Assembly: GCA_937967405.1 (NCBI GenBank)
Contig: CALCJV010000022.1
Span: 42,670-106,669 of the forward strand
DNA from: an uncultured Chloroflexales bacterium
GTDB taxonomy: Bacteria > Chloroflexota > Chloroflexia > Chloroflexales > Chloroflexaceae
Direction of reading: 5' to 3'
DNA length: 64,000 nt
Below are positions 21,729 through 30,072 of this stretch, one piece after another. How positions within the stretch are numbered: the first letter of the stretch is position 1; the number at the start of each line of letters is the position of its first letter. The notes below the pieces were generated by a model. That model did no database searches, was not told the DNA's origin, and saw only the letters and a program-made list of their open reading frames with translations. The translations under genes and the position numbers were made by a program.

Positions 21729-22306
21729 TGCTGCACCTCGCGGGCGGCATGCCGGGCCCACAGATTGCGATCCAACACAGGCGGCGCAACGCGCTGATCG
21801 GCAGGGTAAGGATTGGGATCGTCACTATCATTTGCAGATCGAAAGGCCACAAGCGTTGCTGTGGTTGCGGTGGACCAGATGCCTAGCCCCACGCTATCGC
21901 GCATAGTGGCGTGGAGCATGCCGACCAACAGTACCCCAAGCAGCACCGCAATGCCTATTAACAGCAGGCTACTGCCGATCAGACAGCCCCCTAGCAGGAG
22001 GGTTCCGGTCGCTTGTCGGCGGCCGCTTGTGCTATCGCCGAGCGACATCAAGCTCATGAATAGGCCCGTCTTGATAAGCCAGATGCTCACGGTGATTAGG
22101 GACACCATGAGGATAGCGATCAGGCTTGCGCCAAGCAGGTTGGGCATGCGTTGGAGGGCGGCACGATAAGCTGCCGTGAACGTGCGAGCAGAGCCACTGC
22201 CTACGCCAGCAATGAGCACAGCCCCTAGCAGCACACGGGGAAAGGCAACGGTGACAAGATTGGTTCCCGCTCGCCGATTGAGCAGGAGCAGCAGCCAATG
22301 CTTCAT
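21725..22306 (-). CDS. Small integral membrane protein, diverged/shortened tandem paralogue of upstream gene
   Basis: FTAAYRAALQRMPNLLGASLI...SLGDSTSGRRQ matches LTAAYRAALQRFPTLVGASLL...SLGDSTSGKAQ of the adjacent protein; start MKHWLLLLLN chosen from ATGA overlap. Confidence 0.75.
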   Translation of the reverse strand: MKHWLLLLLNRRAGTNLVTVAFPRVLLGAVLIAGVGSGSARTFTAAYRAALQRMPNLLGASLIAILMVSLITVSIWLIKTGLFMSLMSLGDSTSGRRQATGTLLLGGCLIGSSLLLIGIAVLLGVLLVGMLHATMRDSVGLGIWSTATTATLVAFRSANDSDDPNPYPADQRVAPPVLDRNLWARHAAREVQQ

Positions 22307-23259
22307 CGCAGCTTTGCCCCCTCGTGGCGGGCCCGCAGATCGAAGTACAGCACTGTTGTCACCGCGAAATAGACTGGTAACAGGACAATCTCCATCAGAT
22401 ACCATACCCCGTTAGCAAGAACACCCTCCGCAAACCAGTTATTTGGCTCGGAGATAAGAATCTGCTTGAGGACGGTGTAGAGGGGGTGGAAGATGATCTG
22501 GATAAACCAGATGAATCCAGAGAGCAGCAGAAGAATTAACAGCACCTGCCTGAACGAGCCACGTGTAAGGCTGATGCTGCGCCCAATTGCAGCACCTAAA
22601 CCGCGCCCTTCGAGCATGATGACCTGTGGTAGAAGCAGGAGCAGGACATTTGACAGCACCGCGACGAGCAACACTATCGGGCTGCTGCCCAGCATACATA
22701 GCCCTAAAATGAGCGAGGGGGTTTCTTGGGCTTTGCCGCTCGTACTATCGCCAAGCGACCACACACTCCGAAAGAAGCCACCCATGATTAAGTAGCCGAC
22801 AGAGTTGAAGAGTTGACTTGTAAAGAATGTGAGCAGGCTCGCCCCCACTAGCGTTGGGAAGCGTTGCAAGGCGGCGCGATAGGCCGCCGTAAGCGTCAAT
22901 CGCTCTTGGCTCAGGTGGCTGCCGTAGGTCTGCACCACCGCCCCAGTGACGATTGGTCTAATAATCAGAACCGCCACCACCCATAAACACAGCAAGACCC
23001 CTCTGCCAAAAATTGTGCTCGGCTGCACAAGGTGCTCCACAAGGCGTGCCGGTTCTGCGAGCAGCGGTTGCAGCAGTTTCAAATCGGCAAATACACCACT
23101 GAGAGCAGTGCCAATGCTAATCTGGACGAACGATGCGGGGACGTGCAGCGATGCTATAATGGTAGAGACCCGCGCAACACAGGCGCGGTAGGTTTGGGCA
23201 GCAGTGCGTAACAATTCAGAGAATGGCATTGGTCGGTTTGCAGTTTGATCTGGTTGCAT
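22303..23259 (-). CDS. Multi-pass membrane protein, conserved hypothetical
   Basis: 318 aa with several TM helices, in an ATGA-coupled operon with its paralogue and a DUF4129 protein. Confidence 0.75.
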   Translation of the reverse strand: MQPDQTANRPMPFSELLRTAAQTYRACVARVSTIIASLHVPASFVQISIGTALSGVFADLKLLQPLLAEPARLVEHLVQPSTIFGRGVLLCLWVVAVLIIRPIVTGAVVQTYGSHLSQERLTLTAAYRAALQRFPTLVGASLLTFFTSQLFNSVGYLIMGGFFRSVWSLGDSTSGKAQETPSLILGLCMLGSSPIVLLVAVLSNVLLLLLPQVIMLEGRGLGAAIGRSISLTRGSFRQVLLILLLLSGFIWFIQIIFHPLYTVLKQILISEPNNWFAEGVLANGVWYLMEIVLLPVYFAVTTVLYFDLRARHEGAKLR

Positions 23260-23377
23260 TGGTTCCTCGCACGCTTGTAAGTATAGCGAAGATCGAGACC
23301 CGTCTTCGTTGACATTATACCTGTTTACACCGATTCTTGACAGAGATTGCCGACACTTCTATAGGAGACGATCCGCC

Positions 23378-24076
23378 ATGCGCTACTTACCCATATTTGC
23401 GTGCTCTCTATTGCTAGTGCTGCTGATTGGGCTGCTGCCGCTCGGTGCAGCTCAGGCCCAATCGGCAACGCCCACCGATCAGTCCCAGATTGCGGTGGAG
23501 CCAAACGCCGCGCCGCCCGGCTCACGGTTCGCGTTTTTCGCGCTCGGCTTTAACCGCAACGAGCGCGTGGCGTATTGGTTCAACCAACCAGATGGGCTGA
23601 TCCTGAGCAACGATCAGGCGTATCGGGCGCGAGCCGCACGCAGCGGGCGCGTGGATTTTGCGTGGCTTGCGCCGCTCACAGCTCCAGCAGGTACGTGGCA
23701 GATTGTGGTCTATGGGCTAGAGAGTCGCGTGACGCATACGCTGGAGTTTACGCTCACACCCGCCGCTCATACCACCAACCCAGATGCACCGCCCGATGGT
23801 ACGGTGGGCGTGAGTCCGGCAGTGGTGGCTCCGCGTGAGACAGTGTATTTCTTTGCGACGGGCTTCAAGCGACGCGAGCGGGTCGCATTCTGGGCGGTGC
23901 GCCCGAATGGGAGTACCGTGCGCCAAGACCGCTCGGTGATTGCCAATAATGATGGGCGGGCCGATTGGTCGTGGACTGTGCCGCGCAATGCGGTGGCGGG
24001 TGAGTGGCAAATGGTGGCCCGCGGCGTAGATAGCGGCGTGATGCGGGTGATCGGCTTTGTGGTGGTGGTGGAGTAG
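23378..24076 (+). CDS. Secreted protein with two tandem approx. 90-aa repeat domains
   Basis: Signal MRYLPIFACSLLLVLLIGLLPLGAAQA; repeats VEPNAAPPGSRFAFFALGFNRNERVAYWFNQPDG and VSPAVVAPRETVYFFATGFKRRERVAFWAVRPNG. Confidence 0.75.
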   Translation: MRYLPIFACSLLLVLLIGLLPLGAAQAQSATPTDQSQIAVEPNAAPPGSRFAFFALGFNRNERVAYWFNQPDGLILSNDQAYRARAARSGRVDFAWLAPLTAPAGTWQIVVYGLESRVTHTLEFTLTPAAHTTNPDAPPDGTVGVSPAVVAPRETVYFFATGFKRRERVAFWAVRPNGSTVRQDRSVIANNDGRADWSWTVPRNAVAGEWQMVARGVDSGVMRVIGFVVVVE

Positions 24077-24084
24077 GGGTGGTC

Positions 24085-24130
24085 GGGCGCAGGAGCTAGG
24101 TGGCAGGGAACGCAACCCACGAAGGGCACG
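24085..24130 (+). repeat. 46-bp direct repeat copy 1 (flanks Rpn/DUF4351 gene)
   Basis: GGGCGCAGGAGCTAGGTGGCAGGGAACGCAACCCACGAAGGGCACG, identical to 25477-25522. Confidence 0.95.
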
Positions 24131-24336
24131 AAGGTATGCAAAGGAGATAGGAAATCGCGGATAGACGGATAGAAGAGAGAAAATCGGACACGCATCGGCA
24201 TGTCCGCTCCCTATCCCTGTCACTCTATCCCTGACTCCCTTCGTATTTTTCGCGTTATTCTCTCTCCACTTTGTGCGTCAGATTGTTCTCCGTATTTTCC
24301 CGCTACGCTGCATCAACGCGGCGGGATGTAAGCCCG

Positions 24337-25395
24337 CTACTCCGTGCCTGCCGCGTCGGTCGCGCTCGCGGGGGGATTGGCGGCTAGCCACGCCGTCAGG
24401 TCAGCGAAAGTGGTGAAGTCGAGCAGACTCTCGACCAGTGCCAGCAGCTGCTCGCTATCGAGCGCACGGATTTGCGCCGTCACCTCCTCTGGCAACGCTC
24501 CGAATTTGCGCGTCAGGAGGCGCAGGGTCACGGCTACACGTTCCTCCTTGCGCCCCTGCTGCAAGCCCTGCTGCAAGCCCTGCTGCAAGCCCTGCTCAAT
24601 GCCCTGCTGCAAGCCCTGCTCAATGCCCTTCCGCAGCCCCCGCCGTTCAAAGCTGGTGATGTACTCCATCGCTTCTCCTCCTAATTCGGTTGCGACATCC
24701 TCCCAAAACAGGTCATCCATCGCCTCTGGCAAGGTTAGGAACCAGTCCACGATGCTCAGCAAGCGGCGCACCTCATCCTTGCTGTACCCCCGCCGCAACA
24801 GGTCGCGGAAGAGCTCCAGCTTGGCCGCCTTGCGTCGCACTGCATCGTGGCGCAGCTCCAGCGTTGCTAAATGGGCCCGCACTAGCAATGCCATCGGGTT
24901 CGGGTCGGTACGGAGTTCATCCTCGCGCCCGCGATAATCGAGCAGCTTGACCATCGGGAACTGGATTTCGACGCGCATCCCTAAGGTGACATCCACATAG
25001 CGGTCGGGTCGCCAGTTGGGGTCGTCATCGCCGAGCACGGCGAGCGTCACCACCGAGTGGTTGTAGTGCAGGCGCAGGCGGAACTGATACACGGCTACGC
25101 GATACGGAAACATCTGGTCGGCTTGGCTCTGGATTTCGATGTGGATCAGCAGCCAATACTCACCGCCATCGCGCAGCCAGACGCGCACGAGCCAATCCAC
25201 CGAACGCTTGCCAATCAGACTGGTCGGGGCGATGCGCTGCAATTCGGTGGGCAGCGGTTCAGGCGGACGGCTCCAGTCAATGGCGTGAGCAACGGCGGGG
25301 AAGAAGAAGAACAGGAAGGGCTGGAAATAGGCTTCCAAGATGGCTTTCCACGGCGCATCGAAGCTATCAGGCGGAGTGGAGATTGATTGGTCCAT
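24337..25395 (-). CDS. Rpn-family recombination-promoting nuclease/putative transposase-like protein with C-terminal DUF4351-like domain
   Basis: Starts MDQSISTPPDSFDAPWKAILEAYFQPFLFFFFPAVAHAIDW; VDWLVRVWLRDGGEYWLLIHIEIQSQ; C-term RLLTRKFGALPEEVTAQIRALDSEQLLALVESLLDF. Confidence 0.82.
   Translation of the reverse strand: MDQSISTPPDSFDAPWKAILEAYFQPFLFFFFPAVAHAIDWSRPPEPLPTELQRIAPTSLIGKRSVDWLVRVWLRDGGEYWLLIHIEIQSQADQMFPYRVAVYQFRLRLHYNHSVVTLAVLGDDDPNWRPDRYVDVTLGMRVEIQFPMVKLLDYRGREDELRTDPNPMALLVRAHLATLELRHDAVRRKAAKLELFRDLLRRGYSKDEVRRLLSIVDWFLTLPEAMDDLFWEDVATELGGEAMEYITSFERRGLRKGIEQGLQQGIEQGLQQGLQQGLQQGRKEERVAVTLRLLTRKFGALPEEVTAQIRALDSEQLLALVESLLDFTTFADLTAWLAANPPASATDAAGTE
24544..24638 (+). repeat. 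In-gene tandem repeat (15-nt CTGCTGCAAGCC-type units) encoding (G-[IL]-[EQ]-Q-G-L-Q-Q)n linker
   Basis: Encoded protein segment GIEQGLQQGIEQGLQQGLQQGLQQGRKEE on the minus strand. Confidence 0.85.
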
Positions 25396-25476
25396 CGGCT
25401 GATCCTTTCGGCATAGGCTTCTTCGCACAAGGATACGACATCATTGGGGGCGTTGTCAAGCGGGCACGGGGCGGTA

Positions 25477-25522
25477 GGGCGCAGGAGCTAGGTGGCAGGG
25501 AACGCAACCCACGAAGGGCACG
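25477..25522 (+). repeat. 46-bp direct repeat copy 2
   Basis: Identical to 24085-24130. Confidence 0.95.
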
Positions 25523-25662
25523 CAGAGGGGCAAAGGGGGGACGGGCAGGAAGTCCCGCCACTCGCCCCCTAGCACCTGACCGCGCTCATGCCCTGCGTAT
25601 TTTTCGTGGTCTGTCTGGCGTATCTTCTCTACCCCCACGCCATCCGCCATCTTAATCGCCCG

Positions 25663-27441
25663 CTAGCTAGGGCGGGTACGGAGCGACAGGAACAGCTCGC
25701 GGAGCTGGCGTTCTTCCACTGGCGAGGGCGCACCCGTCATCAGGTCGGCGGCTTGCTGCGTCTTGGGGAAGGCCATCACCTCACGAATCGAGCTTTCGTC
25801 GGCAAGGATCATCACGATCCGGTCAATCCCAAAGGCCACCCCGCCATGCGGTGGTGCGCCATACTCAAAGGCTTCGAGCATATGCCCAAACTGGGACTGC
25901 GCCTGATCAGGGCTAATGCCAAGCAGCTCGAACAGCTGCTGCTGCACTTCGCGCCGGTGGATGCGGATGCTGCCGCCACCCGCCTCATAGCCATTCATCA
26001 CGAGGTCATAGGCTTTGGCCCGCACCGTTGCGGGGGCATCCTTCAGCTTGGGCAGGTCATCGTCGTGGGGCGCGGTGAAGGGGTGGTGTACGGCATCCCA
26101 CCGCCGCTCGTCGGGGTTCCATTCGAGCAGCGGGAAATCGGTAATCCACGCAAACTGCACCACGTTGGGATCAGCCAAATTTAGCCGTTGGGCAAATTCG
26201 CGGCGCAACTTATCCAGCACCGCCGCAACCGTCGCCGCACTATCGGCAACCACCAGCAGCAGATCGCCCGCCTGCGCCTGCGTGCGGCTGAGGATCGCCT
26301 GTAGCTCATCCTCACGCAAGAACTTGCTGAACGACGAACGGATCGCTGCATCCGACTGATCCGGCACAGCCGCCCACGCCAAGCCCTTGGCCCCGCCGGC
26401 CTTCGCCAATTCGACCAACTCATCAAGTTGCTTGCGGCTGTAGCCCCCGCAGCCGGGCACCCGCAACGCCTTGACTTGCCCGCCGTAGGCGATGGCCCCG
26501 CGAAAGACCTGAAACTCGGTTTCGGCGAGCAGATCGGAGAGGTCAATCAGCTTCAGTTCGTAGCGCAAGTCAGGCTTATCGCTGCCGTAGTCGCGCAGGG
26601 CTTGGGCATATGTCAGGCGCGGGAAGGGCGTAACCACCTGCTTGTGCGGTGCAACGGCATGCACCAACGCGGTGAAGAGCCGCTCGATCAGCTGGAGCAC
26701 GTCCTCCTGCTCGACAAAGCTCAATTCCATATCCAGCTGGGTAAATTCGGGCTGGCGGTCAGCTCGCAGGTCCTCATCGCGGAAGCAGCGGGCAATCTGG
26801 AAGTAACGATCCATGCCAGCTACCATCAGCAGTTGCTTGAGCTGCTGCGGGCTTTGCGGCAAGGCATAGAACATGCCCGGATGGACACGACTGGGCACAA
26901 GGTAATCGCGTGCGCCTTCGGGTGTAGACTTGAACAGGATCGGCGTTTCGACTTCGATGAAACCTTCCTGATCGAGATAATCGCGGATGAACTTGACCAC
27001 CTGATGGCGCAAGATCAGGTTGCGCTGCATGCGTTCGCGACGCAGATCGAGGTAACGATACTTGAGCCGCAAGGCCTCATCTTCGTTGCCCTCTTTGGCA
27101 ATATACAGAGGCGGCGTGCGGGCGGCATTGAGGATCGTCACCGTCTGCGCGTGCACCTCAATCGTGCCAGTCGGCAACTCTGGGTTGACCGCTTCGGGCG
27201 CACGCTGCACCACCACGCCCTGCACCTGCACCACATACTCGCCGCGCACCTGTGCCGCGATGGCGTGCGCTTCGGGTTGCTTGGCAACATCTATCACCAC
27301 TTGCGTAATCCCGTAGCGATCTCGTATATCGAGAAAGATCAGCGAACCATGATCACGGCGGCTATGCACCCACCCCGCAAGGGTGGCGGGCTGCCCCGCG
27401 TCAGCTTCGCGCAGTGCGCCACAGGTAACAGTTCGATACAT
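25663..27441 (-). CDS. aspS: Aspartate--tRNA(Asp/Asn) ligase
   Basis: [90 protein letters not shown]. Confidence 0.96.
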   Translation of the reverse strand: MYRTVTCGALREADAGQPATLAGWVHSRRDHGSLIFLDIRDRYGITQVVIDVAKQPEAHAIAAQVRGEYVVQVQGVVVQRAPEAVNPELPTGTIEVHAQTVTILNAARTPPLYIAKEGNEDEALRLKYRYLDLRRERMQRNLILRHQVVKFIRDYLDQEGFIEVETPILFKSTPEGARDYLVPSRVHPGMFYALPQSPQQLKQLLMVAGMDRYFQIARCFRDEDLRADRQPEFTQLDMELSFVEQEDVLQLIERLFTALVHAVAPHKQVVTPFPRLTYAQALRDYGSDKPDLRYELKLIDLSDLLAETEFQVFRGAIAYGGQVKALRVPGCGGYSRKQLDELVELAKAGGAKGLAWAAVPDQSDAAIRSSFSKFLREDELQAILSRTQAQAGDLLLVVADSAATVAAVLDKLRREFAQRLNLADPNVVQFAWITDFPLLEWNPDERRWDAVHHPFTAPHDDDLPKLKDAPATVRAKAYDLVMNGYEAGGGSIRIHRREVQQQLFELLGISPDQAQSQFGHMLEAFEYGAPPHGGVAFGIDRIVMILADESSIREVMAFPKTQQAADLMTGAPSPVEERQLRELFLSLRTRPS

Positions 27442-27610
27442 GAATTTGCGTTCTCCTCCCTCTACCCCATCTGATGGATGTCAGACCTTGTGTAACCTCA
27501 TGGTATTATAGCGCAAGAAGTCACCCTGCTAGGTATCAGGTGCTAGGTGTTAGGTGTGAGAACGATACAACATTGCCTTCTTTGGAGGGCATGCTGCTTA
27601 CGCCCTGCCA

Positions 27611-27632
27611 CCTGAAACCTGTCACCTGTCAC
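27611..27632 (+). repeat. 22-bp inverted repeat, left copy, bracketing the TagA/WecG gene
   Basis: CCTGAAACCTGTCACCTGTCAC; perfect reverse complement at 28388-28409. Confidence 0.95.
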
Positions 27633-27639
27633 CCGAAAC

Positions 27640-28398
27640 GTGTCACCTATGCACCATATCCACATCTTAGGCATACGCATTGATGACGTGACCCAAGCCG
27701 AAGCCTTGACGCACGCCGCTACGTTGATCGAGGACGGCATCGCGCACGGATGCGGGCATCAGGTCGTCACCGTCAACCCCGAATTCGTGATGGAGGCGCA
27801 GCACAACCTTGCCTTTCGGGAGGTGCTGTGCGCCGCTGATCTGGCTACGCCGGATGGCTTCGGGCTGCTGCTCGCGGCTCGCTGGCAGGGCACGCCCCTG
27901 CGCGGGCGGGCAACCGGCGTGGCACTGGTGCAGCAGCTGGCAGCCCTAGCAGCCGAGCGCGGCTACCGTATCTTTCTGCTGGGGGCTGCACCCGGTGTAG
28001 CCGAGCAAGCTGCTGCCGTGTTACAGCGTCACCACCCCACGCTCGTGATTGCGGGCTGCTTTGCTGGCTCACCGCACGCACGCTATGCCCCTTTCATTCA
28101 GCAGATCATCGCCGCCGCCCAGCCCCACATCCTGCTTGTTGCCTATGGCCACCCAGCCCAAGACCTGTGGATTGCCCGCCACCAACCCGTGCTAAAGATT
28201 CCGCTTGCGATGGGCGTGGGCGGCGTGTTCGACTACCTCGCTGGGCGTGTACCGCTTGCGCCTCGCTGGATGCGCCAGCTAGGGCTGGAGTGGCTGTTCC
28301 GCCTGATGGTACAGCCGCATCGCTGGCGACGGATCATCACCGCCGTGCCGCTCTTTTCGTGGGCGGTGTTGCGGGCGGGCAAGCGTGGTGACAGGTGA
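27640..28398 (+). CDS. WecG/TagA/CpsF family glycosyltransferase
   Basis: HILGIRIDDVTQAEALTHA, VTVNPEFVMEA, ADLATPDGFGLLLAARWQG, FLLGAAPGVAEQAAAVL, VAYGHPAQDLWIARHQ. Start GTG 27640 or ATG 27649. Confidence 0.92.
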   Translation: MSPMHHIHILGIRIDDVTQAEALTHAATLIEDGIAHGCGHQVVTVNPEFVMEAQHNLAFREVLCAADLATPDGFGLLLAARWQGTPLRGRATGVALVQQLAALAAERGYRIFLLGAAPGVAEQAAAVLQRHHPTLVIAGCFAGSPHARYAPFIQQIIAAAQPHILLVAYGHPAQDLWIARHQPVLKIPLAMGVGGVFDYLAGRVPLAPRWMRQLGLEWLFRLMVQPHRWRRIITAVPLFSWAVLRAGKRGDR

Positions 28399-28409
28399 CA
28401 GGTTTCAGG
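28388..28409 (-). repeat. 22-bp inverted repeat, right copy; contains the TagA/WecG stop codon
   Basis: GTGACAGGTGACAGGTTTCAGG. Confidence 0.95.
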
Positions 28410-28427
28410 GGTTAGGGTTCAGGTGAC

Positions 28428-28506
28428 AGGTGCTAAGGGGCAGGTACTAGGTGATAGGTGTTGGGTGTTAGGTACTAGGTGCTAGGGGTCAGGTAGTTGG
28501 GGCTAG
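28428..28506 (+). repeat. 79-bp inverted repeat arm A (heptad array AGGTGNN-like)
   Basis: AGGTGCTAAGGGGCAGGTACTAGGTGATAGGTG...TTGGGGCTAG; exact reverse complement of 28831-28909 by manual comparison. Confidence 0.93.
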
Positions 28507-28510
28507 GGGC

Positions 28511-28682
28511 AGGGCCAGAAGGCAGACCACGAAGAGCACGAAGAGCACGAAGAGCACGAAGGAAGGTCAGGTGCTAGGGGTCAGGTATTAGGTGCTAGGT
28601 GCTAAGGGGCAGGTACTAGGTGACAGGTGATAGGTGTCGGGTGTTAGGTGCTAGGGGCTAGGGGTCAGGTAGTTGGGGCTAG
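28511..28682 (+). repeat. Composite repeat unit B: nonamer (CACGAAGAG)n followed by heptad (AGGTGNN)n array
   Basis: 28511-28620 matches the reverse complement of 28886-28995 with one mismatch by eye; then a 7-nt indel and a few substitutions. Confidence 0.9.
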
Positions 28683-28830
28683 GGGGCAGGGCCAGAAGGC
28701 AGACCACGAAGAGCACGAAGGGCACGAAGAACACGAAGGGGGGCAGGGGCGGGTGTCAGGGGTCAGGTGTCGGGTGATAGGGGTCAGGGGATAGGGTGAT
28801 CTAACGTTGTGTTTTTATCGGGTATGTTTC

Positions 28831-28995
28831 CTAGCCCCAACTACCTGACCCCTAGCACCTAGTACCTAACACCCAACACCTATCACCTAGTACCTGCCCC
28901 TTAGCACCTAGCACCTAATACCCGACCCCTAGCACCTGACCTTCCTTCGTGCTCTTCGTGCTCTTCGTGCTCTTCGTGGTCTGCCTTCTGGCCCT
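28831..28995 (-). repeat. Inverted arm pairing with both arm A and unit B
   Basis: CTAGCCCCAACTACCTGACCCC...CTTCGTGCTCTTCGTGGTCTGCCTTCTGGCCCT. Confidence 0.93.
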
Positions 28996-29091
28996 TACAC
29001 CCGACACCTATCTCCTGATCCCTGACCCCTGACCCCTAGCACCGAGCACCTAGCACCTGACCCCTAGCACCTGACACATCCCAGTCTGCGG

Positions 29092-29097
29092 TATAAT
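29092..29097 (+). promoter_or_regulatory. -10 element TATAAT immediately upstream of MBL-fold hydrolase start; possible leaderless transcript
   Basis: GCGGTATAATATGCCTATTATGACACTAACC; the second in-frame ATG (29107) is about where the transcription start would be expected. Confidence 0.55.
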
Positions 29098-29106
29098 ATG
29101 CCTATT

Positions 29107-30072
29107 ATGACACTAACCCAGATCACCGAACACACCTACTACATGCCCGGCGCAAACAATCTCGGCGTGATTGCCACCGGCGATGGCGGCGCAATTGCGA
29201 TTGACACCGGCTTGGATAAGGACATTGCCCGCCGCTTCCGCAAAGCGATAGACGAAGCTGGGCTGACGCTCCGTGCGATCATCAGCACGCACCACCACGC
29301 CGACCATATTGGCGGCAACGATTACCTGCTCCGCAACGTGCCCGATGTGCGCCTGCATGCGCCGCCGCTCGAAGCCACCTTCATCGAATACCCCTTGCTC
29401 GAACCAACCTACTTAAACTACGGCGCAAGCCCCATCAAGCCCTTGCAAACCCGTTGGCTGATGGCCAAAGGTACACCCGTCAATCACCTCATTGGCGAGA
29501 CCGAAGCAATCATCGCCGGGCAGAGCTTTGCCTATGAGATCGAAGGCGTGACGCTCGAAATCATTGGGCTGCCGGGCCACAGCCGCGTCCAGATTGGCGT
29601 AGTCTACGAGGGAGTCTGTTTTGCGGCCGATGGCTTCTTCAGTGAGAGCATTATCAGAAAGCACGGCATCCTCTATGCCCACGATATTGCTTTGCAACTC
29701 GCCACGTTTGATCGCTTGATGCAGCGCAGCGAGGCGTGGTATCTGCCCGGCCACGGCGACCTCACCCCCGCCAGTGTGATACAGGCCGTCCTCGCCGCCA
29801 ATCGAGCTGCAACTGAACACGCCACCGCATTGGTGCTAGCGGCAGTTGCCCAGCCCGGCGATACAACGGCAATCACGGCGCGGGTGCTGCAAGCCTTCGA
29901 GCAGGAGATCGCCGCTACCGAAACGATCCCGCCCGCACAGACCATTCCGCAGTACGCGATCTTTGCGGGTGCAGTTGTGGCGCACCTCAGCTATCTTGAA
30001 CAGCAAGGCGTGGTCGAAGTGGTGCTCGCCGAACGGCAACTGCTCTGGCAACGCAAAGGAGCCACTGGATGA
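29107..30072 (+). CDS. MBL-fold metallo-hydrolase
   Basis: AIDTGLDKDIARRF, ISTHHHADHIGGNDYLL (HxHxDH), GLPGHSRVQIGVVYEGVCFAADGFF. ORF extends to 29098. Confidence 0.92.
   Translation: MTLTQITEHTYYMPGANNLGVIATGDGGAIAIDTGLDKDIARRFRKAIDEAGLTLRAIISTHHHADHIGGNDYLLRNVPDVRLHAPPLEATFIEYPLLEPTYLNYGASPIKPLQTRWLMAKGTPVNHLIGETEAIIAGQSFAYEIEGVTLEIIGLPGHSRVQIGVVYEGVCFAADGFFSESIIRKHGILYAHDIALQLATFDRLMQRSEAWYLPGHGDLTPASVIQAVLAANRAATEHATALVLAAVAQPGDTTAITARVLQAFEQEIAATETIPPAQTIPQYAIFAGAVVAHLSYLEQQGVVEVVLAERQLLWQRKGATG

Noticed and set aside
26428-27474. 348-aa plus-strand ORF
   Set aside because: Antisense to aspS; no recognisable motif.
28399-29091. Possible CRISPR array
   Set aside because: Repeats are contiguous 7- and 9-mers in both orientations, with no constant repeat/unique spacer pattern and no cas genes nearby.
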